Below are positions 31,848 to 40,444 of a stretch of DNA of 64,000 nucleotides, in pieces (position 1 is the stretch's first letter; every line of letters starts with the position of its first letter). The stretch covers positions 62,001-126,000 of the forward strand of contig NZ_QICJ01000004.1 of assembly GCF_003201105.1 (NCBI RefSeq), in the 5' to 3' direction. The position numbers and the translations under genes are program-made. Origin of the DNA: Dyella sp. AtDHG13. GTDB taxonomy: Bacteria > Pseudomonadota > Gammaproteobacteria > Xanthomonadales > Rhodanobacteraceae. Under the pieces are notes generated by a model. It was not told the origin of the DNA. It searched no databases and worked only from the letters and a program-made list of their open reading frames with translations.

Positions 31848-32381
31848 TCAGGGCTGCGGGGCTCCGGCCGCCGGCGGCGTCGCCGCGGCGCCCACTCTCG
31901 CCGTCTGGGATTCCAGCCCGTTGCCCGCCTGCACCATCGTCGCGTTCTGGTTGAGGCAATCGGGCGGCGACAGCGAATAGCCGGTGAGCACGAGCTTGCA
32001 GCTCCAGGTGATCTCCGCGCCTTCCTTGCCGTTGCGCTCCCTGGGAATCAGCATCAGCACGGGGTCGGGGTTTGCCCCGGTATTGCGTGTGTGCAAGGTG
32101 ATCAGGCCGCCGTCGGCGATCTCCGCGGAGGCGATATAGGTGCCCACCGCCGCTGAGCGGTTGTAGTGCAGATCCGTGGCATGGACCTCGGCCAGCCCGC
32201 CGCGCACGGTGGCCGCCTCCAGCACGACGTCCTTCAACGCGTTCGCGTCCTTCAGCGCCTCGGCGATGTGCCGGCTCGGGCCGAAGCCGCGCCAGATCGG
32301 CACCATCACCAGGACGATCACGATCAGCGTCATCGTCGCAATCAATACGTTGAGCATGGACCATCGATATCGCTTGAGCAT
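31848..32381 (-). CDS. Membrane-anchored protein with a type IV pilin-like domain
   Basis: A 177-residue protein. Residues of about 9-31 form one hydrophobic helix (MLNVLIATMTLIVIVLVMVPIW). The rest resembles the soluble head of PilA-type pilins: SRHIAEALKDANALKDVVLEAA, then GGLITLHTRNTG and the terminal disulfide loop ITWSCKLVLTGYSLSPPDCLN with its two cysteines. The prepilin cleavage signal (GFTLIE-like) is absent, so it is unlikely to be polymerised in the usual way. The C terminus is Ala/Pro-rich. Function unknown. Convergent with the arsenic operon, 15 bp apart. Confidence 0.55.
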   Translation of the reverse strand: MLKRYRWSMLNVLIATMTLIVIVLVMVPIWRGFGPSRHIAEALKDANALKDVVLEAATVRGGLAEVHATDLHYNRSAAVGTYIASAEIADGGLITLHTRNTGANPDPVLMLIPRERNGKEGAEITWSCKLVLTGYSLSPPDCLNQNATMVQAGNGLESQTARVGAAATPPAAGAPQP

Positions 32382-32636
32382 GCGTCGCGCTCTAGACCAG
32401 TGGCGGGCGGCCAACCTTGCGGGTCAGTCGGAGACTATAGCCCGCCTGCGGTGTAGATGGGGTCGATGCGGTGCCATGGACGTGCCGGCCAGGGCCGGCG
32501 GGCGCGCACTGTCGCAGGAGCTATGCGCTACTCTGCGCATGCCCGTTCCAGCACAGGGAACGGGCGCCCGCATCCGCTTTCGACCCCTGGCGGACGTGGG
32601 CGCAAGGTTATGCGGCCGGGTCGAGGAGCGGAGCCG

Positions 32637-33047
32637 ATGGAGCTCAAGGCAGAGGTTTGGGATCGCGTCATGGCGTTCGCGACCCAACTGGCGAACGAAG
32701 CGCAACCCGAAAAGTACCGGGAGAGCTACGAGGCGCTGAAAGACTATTGCGAATCACAAGGCGCTGCCGGATACGAGCATCCGTTCCTGTGGGAAACCCT
32801 CGCGGATTTCACCGAGGATGACCGCGCCGCCATTCCCCTGTACCTGAAGGCCCTGGACAAGGCGTCATGGCCGGATGCGCACGCGTATCGTGCGTCGATC
32901 CGCTTTGCGCTGGCCGAGCGCTACCGCCGCACCGGCGAACCCGAGCGGGCGCGCGAGTACGCCATCGCGGCGGACGACGACGCCAGGCAGATCGACGACC
33001 GCCAGCTGCGTCGCCGCATCGGCGCGTTCCTGCGCGAGCGGGAATGA
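32637..33047 (+). CDS. Small helical (TPR-like) hypothetical protein
   Basis: A 136-residue soluble protein, all helical, with a GAGGAG ribosome binding site. The segment FTEDDRAAIPLYLKALDKASWPDAHAYRASIRFALAERYRRTGEPERAREYAIAADDDAR reads as two TPR-like helical hairpins. No signal peptide. No specific family recognised; it is probably a protein-interaction module. The 222 bp upstream holds no other gene. Confidence 0.62.
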   Translation: MELKAEVWDRVMAFATQLANEAQPEKYRESYEALKDYCESQGAAGYEHPFLWETLADFTEDDRAAIPLYLKALDKASWPDAHAYRASIRFALAERYRRTGEPERAREYAIAADDDARQIDDRQLRRRIGAFLRERE

Positions 33048-33176
33048 GCGCGAGTGCAGGGCGCGTGTCCGCCGCCAAACTCATCCATGCCGGCAAGTCC
33101 AGTATGCTTCTGCGAAAGCCCGGGAGCTTCGTGATTCAAGTGAACCGCACCATGATCGACGGGTATTGCGCGCACC

Positions 33177-34772
33177 ATGGATGAGCGCGAGTCGAATGCC
33201 CCCTGGGCTGCTGTCGCCTTCATCGTCGTACTCGCGCTGCTGACCTTCGCGGCCGTCTATGCGCCGCGCTTCGAACATCCCAAGGCCGTGGCCCGCGTGG
33301 CCATCCCGGCGCCGATCACCGGACCGGCGGTGGAGATCTGGCTGAGCACGGCCGACCGTCGCCTCAAGCTGATGCGACAGCCCGACATCGCGCTGGGTGC
33401 GCGCGGCGGTTCGCCCGCCGACGTGGTGATCGACGTGGGCAAGAAGTACCAGACCATGGTGGGCTTCGGCGCGGCGATGACGGATTCGTCCGCATGGCTG
33501 CTGCAGAACAAGCTCAGCGACGCGCAGCGCGGCGAGCTGCTGCGCGAGCTGTACGGGCCGCCGCCCAACCTCAACCTGAGCATGATGCGCCTGACCATCG
33601 GCGCGTCGGACTTCTCGTTGAAGCCGTACACGCTGGACGACGTACCCACCGGCCAGACCGATCCCGACCTGACGCATTTCAACGTCACCGCCAACCTGCA
33701 GGACGTGATACCGACCGTGCGCGAAGTGCTTGCGGTCAATCCCGACCTGCGCATCATCGCCTCGCCCTGGAGCGCGCCGGCGTGGATGAAGAGCAGCGAG
33801 AACCTGATCGGCGGCGAGTTGCTGGAGCAGTACGAAAGCGACTACGCGGATTACCTCGTGAAGTACGTCGACACGTACCGCGGCTATGGCATCCCCATCT
33901 TCGCGCTGACCCTGCAGAACGAACCCAACTTCGTGCCGATCACCTATCCGGGCATGGCCATGAGCGCGGAGACGCGCGCGCGCATCGTCGCGCAATACCT
34001 GGGGCCCCGGCTGGCGGGACGCAACCCGGCGACGGCCATCCTCGAATGGGACCACAACTGGAGCCACCCCGAGCAGCCGCTGGCCGTGCTGGGCGATCCC
34101 GATGCCTCGCGCTACATCGACGGCGTGGCCTGGCATTGCTACGAAGGCAGCCAGGCGGCGCAGGGGCGCGTGCATCGCGCGTATCCGCAGAAGGACGTCT
34201 ATCTCACCGAATGCTCCGGCGGTGACTGGGCCTCGAGCATCAACGGCGAGCTGATCTGGTTCGCGCGCAATCTGCTGGTCACCGGCATCCGGCAATGGGC
34301 GCGCGGCGTGATTTACTGGAACCTGGCGCTGGACGAAAACCACGGCCCGCACTTCGGCGGCTGCGCCGCCTGCAAGGGCGTGATCATGATCGACTCCAAG
34401 ACCGGCGCGGTGAGCCGCAACGACGAGTACTACGCGCTGGCGCACTTCAGCAAGTTCGTCATGCGCGACGCCCTGCGCGTGGCATCCACGGACACCGACG
34501 CCGACAAGGGCGTGGCCAACGTCGCGTTCCAGAACACCACCGACGGGTCGATCGTGCTGGTAATGGTCAACACCAACCCGCAGGAGCGACACCTGTCCGT
34601 GGCCGAAGGCACCATCCAGTTCGAATACACCATGCCGCCCCGCAGCGTGGCCACCTTCGTGTGGAACACGGCCCAGGTGGGCAACTGGATGCGACGCGCC
34701 TTCGAATGGTTGAACCGCGTCGCACCCGGCACGAAGGGGCCGGGTCAGGGTGCGGCTTCGTCGCAGGACTGA
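33177..34772 (+). CDS. Glycoside hydrolase family 30 (glucosylceramidase-like) enzyme, membrane anchored
   Basis: A 531-residue protein. Residues 10-30 are a single hydrophobic segment (WAAVAFIVVLALLTFAAVYA) without a clear cleavage site, so it is likely a signal anchor. The catalytic barrel shows QTMVGFGAAMTDSSAWLL, SMMRLTIGASDFS, IIASPWSAPAWMK, the acid/base Glu249 in LQNEPNF and the nucleophile Glu345 in YLTECSGG. A beta-sandwich follows (VMVNTNPQERHLSV). GH30 enzymes cleave beta-1,4-xylan, beta-1,6-glucan or glucosylceramide with retention. The substrate is not determinable here. Confidence 0.92.
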   Translation: MDERESNAPWAAVAFIVVLALLTFAAVYAPRFEHPKAVARVAIPAPITGPAVEIWLSTADRRLKLMRQPDIALGARGGSPADVVIDVGKKYQTMVGFGAAMTDSSAWLLQNKLSDAQRGELLRELYGPPPNLNLSMMRLTIGASDFSLKPYTLDDVPTGQTDPDLTHFNVTANLQDVIPTVREVLAVNPDLRIIASPWSAPAWMKSSENLIGGELLEQYESDYADYLVKYVDTYRGYGIPIFALTLQNEPNFVPITYPGMAMSAETRARIVAQYLGPRLAGRNPATAILEWDHNWSHPEQPLAVLGDPDASRYIDGVAWHCYEGSQAAQGRVHRAYPQKDVYLTECSGGDWASSINGELIWFARNLLVTGIRQWARGVIYWNLALDENHGPHFGGCAACKGVIMIDSKTGAVSRNDEYYALAHFSKFVMRDALRVASTDTDADKGVANVAFQNTTDGSIVLVMVNTNPQERHLSVAEGTIQFEYTMPPRSVATFVWNTAQVGNWMRRAFEWLNRVAPGTKGPGQGAASSQD

Positions 34773-34834
34773 ACGCTTGTCGCGTCTTGCAGCGCCGCCA
34801 TGGAACGACGAATGCTAGTGGGACGTTCCTGAAG

Positions 34835-35239
34835 TCATGCGGCCTGCGGAATGGACGTCTCCTGCAGAAACCGCCACCGGGGTCGCCCCAGTTCCGCGGT
34901 GCTCAGCCAGGCCACCGAATGCCGCTGGTTGGACGAGCCATCGGGCAGGACCTGTATTTCGCGGTAGCTCACCATGCACCCCTCGGGACTATCGACGGTC
35001 ACGGCGACATCGTCGATGGTGATGGCGATGCCCGGCCGCGCGCCGCCGAGTCGCGCGAACAGGTGGCGGGTGCTGTCGCGGTCCAGACGTTCGCCACGCA
35101 CCGTCACCATCGCGAAGTCATCGTCAAAACAGGCGATCAGCGCATCCAGTGCCTCAGGTGCCGCTTCGCCGCGAAACCACGCTTCGATCTGTTCGTGCAG
35201 TAGAACGATTTCGGTGCGGGCTTGTTCCAGTCGGGTCAT
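34835..35239 (-). CDS. DUF4440-type NTF2-like protein
   Basis: A 134-residue soluble protein with the NTF2-like layout (LHEQIEAWFRGEAAPEALDALIACFDDDFAMVTVRGERLDRDSTRHLFARLG, then MVSYREIQVLPDGSSNQRHSVAWLS). The start at 35239 is preferred over a longer frame to 35275. No signal peptide and no catalytic residues that can be assigned. Confidence 0.7.
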   Translation of the reverse strand: MTRLEQARTEIVLLHEQIEAWFRGEAAPEALDALIACFDDDFAMVTVRGERLDRDSTRHLFARLGGARPGIAITIDDVAVTVDSPEGCMVSYREIQVLPDGSSNQRHSVAWLSTAELGRPRWRFLQETSIPQAA

Positions 35240-35320
35240 GCTGCGGATTCCGTTGTGATGGCGCAGCGCGATCATAACGGCCTGCGACCATGATGCCGAC
35301 AGGCGGCCCAGCCTTGCGAT

Positions 35321-35521
35321 TCACTGCGAACGCAGCACGCCATCGCCGATGCCCAGGCATATACGCAGTGAGGTCACGGCGCGTTTGGCGAGCGAGAGGC
35401 GCGCATCGCGCTTCTCACGCGTGGGTCGCGGTGCCGGTGGGTGTGTCGCCAACCTGCGCAGCAACCGCGGATCGGCGATATGTCCGTGCAGGCACAGCAG
35501 GTCAAGCCAAAGCGACGGCAT
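35321..35521 (-). CDS. Possible small protein overlapping the GST gene end
   Basis: A 66-residue frame, basic and Leu-rich (MPSLWLDLLCLHGHIADPRLLRRLA). It overlaps the last 20 bases of the GST gene on the same strand and fills the gap to the DUF4440 gene. I have a weak memory of similar LDLLCLHGHI proteins in Xanthomonadales. No ribosome binding site is obvious, so it may be spurious. Confidence 0.35.
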   Translation of the reverse strand: MPSLWLDLLCLHGHIADPRLLRRLATHPPAPRPTREKRDARLSLAKRAVTSLRICLGIGDGVLRSQ

Positions 35522-36167
35522 CCGCGGCTCCCGGCGGGAAGGATGCGGGACGGTCGACGGTCTCGCCGGACAGCGGCGTGGCCATCATCGACGGGCGTGC
35601 GCAGAAGCGTCGATACCAGGCGGACAGTCGGGGACGTCCTGGCTGAAAATCGTGGACCTGGCGGAACTCGATCCAGCTGAGGGCCGTGGCGAGCGCGATG
35701 TCGCCGATGTCCACGCGCTCGCCGTCGGGCACGTTCGCTTCCAGGTAATCGCAGGCGGCGATGACTTTCTGCAGATGGCCTTCCAGCAAGGGCGGCCAGC
35801 GCAACGCCTCGGGCCGGCGCTGCGATTCCCAGCGCGCGGCAATGCCCGCATCGGCCAGGCCCATGGCGAGCGCCTGCTTGAGCAAGGCCTGCAAGCGCCG
35901 CGGCGCGGCGTACGGAATGAGTTTGTCGCCGTGGTGCAGGCCATCCAGGTAGTCGCAGATGACGCTGGAATCGAACAGCACCGTGCCGTCGTCGCAGACC
36001 AGCACGGGCACCTTGCCGAGCGGGTTGAGCGCGAACACGTCGTCGTTGCGTTGCACCGGGCTGGTTTCCTGCTGGATCACCTCGAGGCGATCGGCCAGCC
36101 CGGCTTCGTGGGCGAACACGAGCACCTTGCGTGCATAAGGCGAGTGTGACTGGTAATGCAGTTTCAT
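35502..36167 (-). CDS. Glutathione S-transferase family protein
   Basis: A 221-residue protein with the thioredoxin-like N domain (MKLHYQSHSPYARKVLVFAHEAGL, LNPLGKVPVLVCDDGTVLFDSSVICDYLD). The Ser of SPYARK is the likely thiol-activating residue, and GKVPV with DSS binds glutathione. An all-helical C domain follows. The C-terminal tail (PASFPPGAADAVALA) extends past the usual end. Divergent from an AsnC-type regulator, 117 bp apart. Substrate unknown. Confidence 0.88.
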   Translation of the reverse strand: MKLHYQSHSPYARKVLVFAHEAGLADRLEVIQQETSPVQRNDDVFALNPLGKVPVLVCDDGTVLFDSSVICDYLDGLHHGDKLIPYAAPRRLQALLKQALAMGLADAGIAARWESQRRPEALRWPPLLEGHLQKVIAACDYLEANVPDGERVDIGDIALATALSWIEFRQVHDFQPGRPRLSAWYRRFCARPSMMATPLSGETVDRPASFPPGAADAVALA

Positions 36168-36284
36168 GCGGCGAATGCCTGGGTGGTGGAAGTGCGGGCT
36201 ATGCTAGAGTCCGGCGGCGCGGCCAGCCCGCAACCTGGGGAGCCTCGGCGCATCTTTTTCCCGTCTCGTGTGGGTTTCGCGCTC

Positions 36285-36761
36285 ATGGCCAGTGAACTGG
36301 ACAAGGTTGACCGACGCATCCTGGGCATCCTGCAGAAGGACGCGCGCCGCCCTGCGGAGCTGATCGGCGCGGAGGTCGGCCTGTCCGCCTCGGCGGTGCA
36401 GCGGCGCATCGTGCGCATGCGCGAGGACGGCGTCATCCTCGCGGAAGTAGCGGTAGTCGATCCCAAGCGGGCTGGACGTCCACTGACGATGATCGTCGAC
36501 GTGGAAGTGGAGCGCGAGCGGCCGGAGCTGCTGGCGAGCCTGAAGCAATGGATCGGCGCCGAGCCGTGCGTCCAGGAGGCGTGGTACGTCACCGGCGCCG
36601 GCGACTATGTGCTGATCGTGGTGGCGCGCGACGTCGATGACTTCGAGGCACTCATGCAACGGCTGGTGGCCGACAACGCCAACGTCCGCCGATTCCAGAC
36701 CCGCGTGGCCTTGAGCACGCTCAAGCGTGGCATGCAGGTGCCGCTGGATGGCGCGGGTTGA
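36285..36761 (+). CDS. Lrp/AsnC family transcriptional regulator
   Basis: A 158-residue regulator: HTH at residues of about 5-60 (LDKVDRRILGILQKDARRPAELIGAEVGLSASAVQRRIVRMREDGVI) and a RAM domain (LTMIVDVEVERERPELLASL, VQEAWYVTGAGDYVLIVVARD). It is the second AsnC-type protein in the window, about 30% similar by eye to the one at 5932. Divergent from the GST gene and upstream of a peptidase gene, either of which could be its target. Confidence 0.9.
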   Translation: MASELDKVDRRILGILQKDARRPAELIGAEVGLSASAVQRRIVRMREDGVILAEVAVVDPKRAGRPLTMIVDVEVERERPELLASLKQWIGAEPCVQEAWYVTGAGDYVLIVVARDVDDFEALMQRLVADNANVRRFQTRVALSTLKRGMQVPLDGAG

Positions 36762-36881
36762 GTACGTCGCGTCTCGAAGGTTCGCTGCCAGGTGCTTGGC
36801 CAGAAGCGCAGGCGGAAAATGACCGTCACGCCTGGGGCGTTTGATAAAGTACGGCCCTCTCTCCACCACGACGCCATCACC

Positions 36882-37808
36882 ATGAGCAACCAGGCTTTCT
36901 ATCCCATTGGCACTCCCGGACAGCCGTGGGGCGCGGCGGAACGTGCGGCGTGGCTTGCCAGGCAGACGCGCCACCGCAGTTATGCCGATGACGTGCTGAG
37001 CGTCCTGGGGACGCTGCGCGATGCGTTTCACGTCAGCGAGTACGGCGCCTTGCATTATGGCGATGAGCATTACCCGTTGATCGTGGTGCGCAGCCGCGAC
37101 TGGCGCGACGATCTGCCGGTGCTGGTGGTGACGGGCGGCGTACACGGTTATGAAACCAGCGGCGTGCATGGCGCGCTGCAGTTTTTGCAGCGGCATGGCC
37201 GCGACTATGACGGCCGCGCCAACCTGCTGGTAGTGCCCTGTGTCAGCCCGTGGGCGTACGAGCGCATCCATCGCTGGAATCCGGATGCGCTCGACCCCAA
37301 CCGCAATTTCCGCAAGAGCAGCCCGGCCGGCGAGTCGGCGGCGCTGGTCGACCTGCTGGAGCCGCTGAGCGATCACGTGCTGATGCATATCGACCTGCAC
37401 GAGACCACCGATTCGGACGAGTCGGAGTTCCGTCCGGCACTGGCCGCGCGCGATGGCAAGCCGTTCGAGCCGGGCGAGGTTCCCGACGGTTTCTACCTGG
37501 TCGACGACATCGACAACCCGCAGCCGGCGTTCCAGCAGGCGGTGATCGAGGCGGTGGCGAAGGTGACGCATATCGCCGATGCTGACGCGCGCGGCGAGAT
37601 CATCGGCGCGCCGCTGCTGATGCCGGGCGTGATCAAGTTTCCGGTGAAGCAGTGGGGCCTGTGCGCCGGCATCACCCACGCGCGCTACGCCACCACCACC
37701 GAGGTGTATCCCGACAGCCCGCGCGCCACGCCGCAGCAGTGCAACGACGCGCAGGTGGCCGCGGTGCGTGCGGCTATCGACTACGCCTTGGCGCATCGTC
37801 ACGATTGA
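36882..37808 (+). CDS. M14 family zinc carboxypeptidase-like protein
   Basis: A 308-residue cytoplasmic protein. The zinc ligands are visible: His88 and Glu91 in GGVHGYETSG, and His173 in MHIDLHETTDSDESEF. The substrate-binding PNRNFRKSS gives an Arg at 141. The likely catalytic Glu is in TTTEVYPDSPRAT near residue 285. No signal peptide, so it acts inside the cell, perhaps on peptidoglycan-derived or acylated amino acids as in the M14 aspartoacylase/DUF2817-like branches. It is followed 12 bases later by a small gene, likely cotranscribed. Confidence 0.85.
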   Translation: MSNQAFYPIGTPGQPWGAAERAAWLARQTRHRSYADDVLSVLGTLRDAFHVSEYGALHYGDEHYPLIVVRSRDWRDDLPVLVVTGGVHGYETSGVHGALQFLQRHGRDYDGRANLLVVPCVSPWAYERIHRWNPDALDPNRNFRKSSPAGESAALVDLLEPLSDHVLMHIDLHETTDSDESEFRPALAARDGKPFEPGEVPDGFYLVDDIDNPQPAFQQAVIEAVAKVTHIADADARGEIIGAPLLMPGVIKFPVKQWGLCAGITHARYATTTEVYPDSPRATPQQCNDAQVAAVRAAIDYALAHRHD

Positions 37809-37820
37809 AGGGAGCGCGCG

Positions 37821-38096
37821 ATGGAAGAGGAAGCCACGCCGCAGGGTTTCACCAAGGCCGATGCCAAGGCCTATGCCTGCTCGTACATCCTGCTGAGCCT
37901 GCTGCAGCGGATGGACCAGCAGGAGCCCGGCCTTATCGATGCGCTGCTCGACGGCGCCAAGGGCGACTTCGAGGCATCGAAGGCGAACAAGGACCTGCCC
38001 CCGCCGGTGTCGATGATCTTCGACGAGACCATCGCATTCCTGGAGCGCGCCAACGCCTACAAGCGCAACATGCAGGAACGCGACAGCGCTGGATGA
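37821..38096 (+). CDS. Small hypothetical protein cotranscribed with the M14 peptidase
   Basis: A 91-residue, mostly helical acidic protein (MEEEATPQGFTKADAKAYACSYILLSLLQRMDQQEPGLIDALLDGAKGDFEASKA). The gap from the peptidase is 12 bases and contains GGGAGCG as ribosome binding site, so it belongs to the same transcript. No family recognised. Confidence 0.6.
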   Translation: MEEEATPQGFTKADAKAYACSYILLSLLQRMDQQEPGLIDALLDGAKGDFEASKANKDLPPPVSMIFDETIAFLERANAYKRNMQERDSAG

Positions 38097-38109
38097 GCCA
38101 CGCGAGCCT

Positions 38110-38925
38110 TCACGCCGTGGCTTTCAACCCGATCGATCCGGACGGCAGATTCGGCAGCATGCCGGGTGCCGCGTCTCCCATGGAAAACAGGTTGCCCTTG
38201 ATCATGCCGTAGTACGTGCGGCCGGTGCTCGACGTGTAGATGTTGGTACCATCCGTGATCGCCTGGTTGCTCTTCTGGAACACCAGGAAGCTGAGCGGCG
38301 AGTTCACGGTGTGGTGAAAATCGATCGGCGCGCCGTTGGACGTGGTGTAGCTGGCGTTGGGGTCCATGGTCTTCGCCATCGCCTGGCTGGCCTTGCGGAA
38401 CATGCTCATGAAGTTGTAGCTGGTATCCGCAAGGCGGGAGGCCTGGTCCGCGTCGGATGCCGACAAGGGCTGGCCGCCCGCGTCCGACCACAGCGCGTAG
38501 CTGTCCGTTGCATCGTCATGGAACGACTGCACGGCCTTGACCAGCGACTGGTTGGCGTTGAGCGTCTGTTCCAGCCACGCCTTGTCGTTGGCGTTGAGCG
38601 CGCTGGACACCACCTTGATGGCGCCGTCGTCGGACTGGAAATCGAACGACGCCATGGCAAGGTCGGGCCTGTCCTGGATCACCTGCTGCATGCTCTGCAC
38701 CAGCGCACTGGCGACATCCTGAAGGTCGCTCTGCAGATGCGCGGATTTGCCCAGCGCTTTCAACGCTTCCGCCAGCTTCGGGCTGTCCGCGGGTGCGGGA
38801 GCGGCTTCCACCGATGTGACCGTCGAACTCGACGCGGCGGGCGCCTGGTTCAACGCAGCGGCGCTGAGGGATGGGGTCGATGCCGTGAGCGGTATCGCTC
38901 CCGGTGAGGCGATGGCGAGAGGCAT
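38110..38925 (-). CDS. Hypothetical protein, Ala/Ser-rich with a low-complexity N terminus
   Basis: A 271-residue protein starting at an ATG 7 bases after AAAGGA. Residues 1-60 are disordered Ala/Ser/Pro/Thr sequence without a convincing signal peptide. Residues of about 60-160 are helical, and 165-271 appear to be a mixed fold (SFLVFQKSNQAITDGTNIYTSSTGRTYYGMIKG). I do not recognise a family. A disordered N terminus without Sec signal followed by a structured domain is compatible with a protein secreted by a specialised apparatus, but nothing adjacent supports this. Confidence 0.55.
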   Translation of the reverse strand: MPLAIASPGAIPLTASTPSLSAAALNQAPAASSSTVTSVEAAPAPADSPKLAEALKALGKSAHLQSDLQDVASALVQSMQQVIQDRPDLAMASFDFQSDDGAIKVVSSALNANDKAWLEQTLNANQSLVKAVQSFHDDATDSYALWSDAGGQPLSASDADQASRLADTSYNFMSMFRKASQAMAKTMDPNASYTTSNGAPIDFHHTVNSPLSFLVFQKSNQAITDGTNIYTSSTGRTYYGMIKGNLFSMGDAAPGMLPNLPSGSIGLKATA

Positions 38926-39010
38926 GGCAAGTCCTTTGCGTGCTGTTCCTGCCACTTCATCGGCAGGTTTCGCAAGAGCTTGAATGATGCGCGGATCGAA
39001 CCCTGGCGCG

Positions 39011-39949
39011 TCAGAACCGGATCGTCGCCGAAGCCAGCACCAGATCGCCCTCGAAATGATGCTCCGCTCCGAACTCCCTGTAGTAGCGCGCAGTGAACGC
39101 CACCACGTGTGTGCCCAGTCGTGTGCCGTAGTTCACGGCGGGGCCTGCGCCGTACACGCGGCCCTTGAGCGTGCCGAGCAGGGCGCCCGGGCCGTTGTCG
39201 CCGCTGACCTGGCGATAGGCATAACCGGCCAGGCCCACTTCCCAATGCGGCGATAGATGCTGGCCGATGGCCAATTCCAGATGCGCCTCGTTGCCGCTGC
39301 GGTAATGCGTGACGTCGTTGGGTGCGTTGACGCCGTAGCCGATCGCGGCGGAGAACTCGGTGTGATGGCCGAACGGCGCATAGGTGAAGGCCCATAGCGC
39401 GTCGCCCGCCCAGCGGTTGTGCCCGAGCGAAGGCGTGAAGCCCTTGTTGTACGTGCCGGTCGGCGCCCACACGGTGATGGCCACCGCATGCGTGAACGAG
39501 GGCCCCACGGCCCAGCCCAGGCGCGCGCTCATCGCCGTATCGGCGCTGCCCGATCCGCTGACCGAGCGCGAGATAACGCCGCGCGGTGCGCTGATCTCGC
39601 CACTGAGTTTCAGGTGCGCATAAGGCGCGGTGATCGAGACGGCCAACTGGCCGCCCAGCACGCGCTGTCGCGGTGCATACAGCAGGTTGATGCCGGCGCT
39701 GTCCGTGCGCTTGTTCAACGACATCAGCTTGACGCCGCCGAGCGAGGCGCCGCCCGCGTCGCCGGCGTAGTGCAGCATGACCAGCGTGACGTACCAGCCC
39801 GGTGCGGGCGTGAGGCCGGCATCCAGCGACTGGCTGCCCAGCAGGTAGAGTCCGCCGCCGCCTTCCGTGGCGTGTATCGCTGGACTCATCCCGGCCAGCA
39901 TCAGAAGGATGGCCGCTATCCCTGCGCTGTAGCGTCGATGGCATTCCAT
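39011..39949 (-). CDS. Outer-membrane protein of the phenol MetA-pathway/SphA-like type
   Basis: A 312-residue exported barrel protein (signal peptide ending near IHA-TEG). Repeated amphipathic strands (GWYVTLVMLHYAG, GLYLLGSQSLDAG, INLLYAPRQRVLGGQLAVSITAPYAHLKL, GDALWAFTYAPFG) and a final ATIRF with terminal Phe fit an outer-membrane beta-barrel. The overall text matches the Phenol_MetA_deg (PF13557) family found near aromatic-degradation genes. No such genes are adjacent here. Role in uptake is inferred. Confidence 0.72.
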   Translation of the reverse strand: MECHRRYSAGIAAILLMLAGMSPAIHATEGGGGLYLLGSQSLDAGLTPAPGWYVTLVMLHYAGDAGGASLGGVKLMSLNKRTDSAGINLLYAPRQRVLGGQLAVSITAPYAHLKLSGEISAPRGVISRSVSGSGSADTAMSARLGWAVGPSFTHAVAITVWAPTGTYNKGFTPSLGHNRWAGDALWAFTYAPFGHHTEFSAAIGYGVNAPNDVTHYRSGNEAHLELAIGQHLSPHWEVGLAGYAYRQVSGDNGPGALLGTLKGRVYGAGPAVNYGTRLGTHVVAFTARYYREFGAEHHFEGDLVLASATIRF

Positions 39950-40134
39950 GAATGTCCTCGGCGTGCCCTCAAGCATGTGTCATGCGGGCGCGATGATGCC
40001 GAGGCCCGCCTTGCCGTAGTCGATCATTCGTCGTTCGGTAACCGCCAGCGTGCGCCTGCGCGCTGGCGCTGGCTACCGTATTTGTACGTAACGCCGTGCC
40101 GGTTCGAGCCGGCACGTCTCCATGCGCGGGCGGC

Positions 40135-40419
40135 TCAGGGTTGCGGATGTTCCGGCGCGCCCGTCGGTGTCACGACCACCGTCGGCAAGGTGCGGTAGGG
40201 CAGTTTCGGCGTGGCCGCCTGCGGGGCGAGCTGGGAGGGATAGTCGACATTCCAGTCCGCCCGGCTGTTGATTTCACTGGCCGATGGCTGGCCGTCGCCG
40301 GCGGATGGCATCGGGCTGGCCGACGCGCCAGGCGGCATGGGGTTGGCGGCGAAGGCGAACGGGCTGAAGGCGAGCGTCAGCCACACGGTGGCGGCAAGCA
40401 GGGCGCGGAAGCGGGTCAT
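40135..40419 (-). CDS. Small secreted Pro-rich protein
   Basis: A 94-residue protein: a signal peptide (MTRFRALLAATVWLTLAFSPFAFA) followed by about 70 residues of Pro/Ala/Ser-rich sequence (NPMPPGASASPMPS...VVVTPTGAPEHPQP) with no predicted fold. It lies 25 bases after ohr on the same strand, so it is probably cotranscribed. Function unknown. Confidence 0.6.
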   Translation of the reverse strand: MTRFRALLAATVWLTLAFSPFAFAANPMPPGASASPMPSAGDGQPSASEINSRADWNVDYPSQLAPQAATPKLPYRTLPTVVVTPTGAPEHPQP

Positions 40420-40444
40420 GGTGGTTTCTCCGAGTGGGTGGCGC

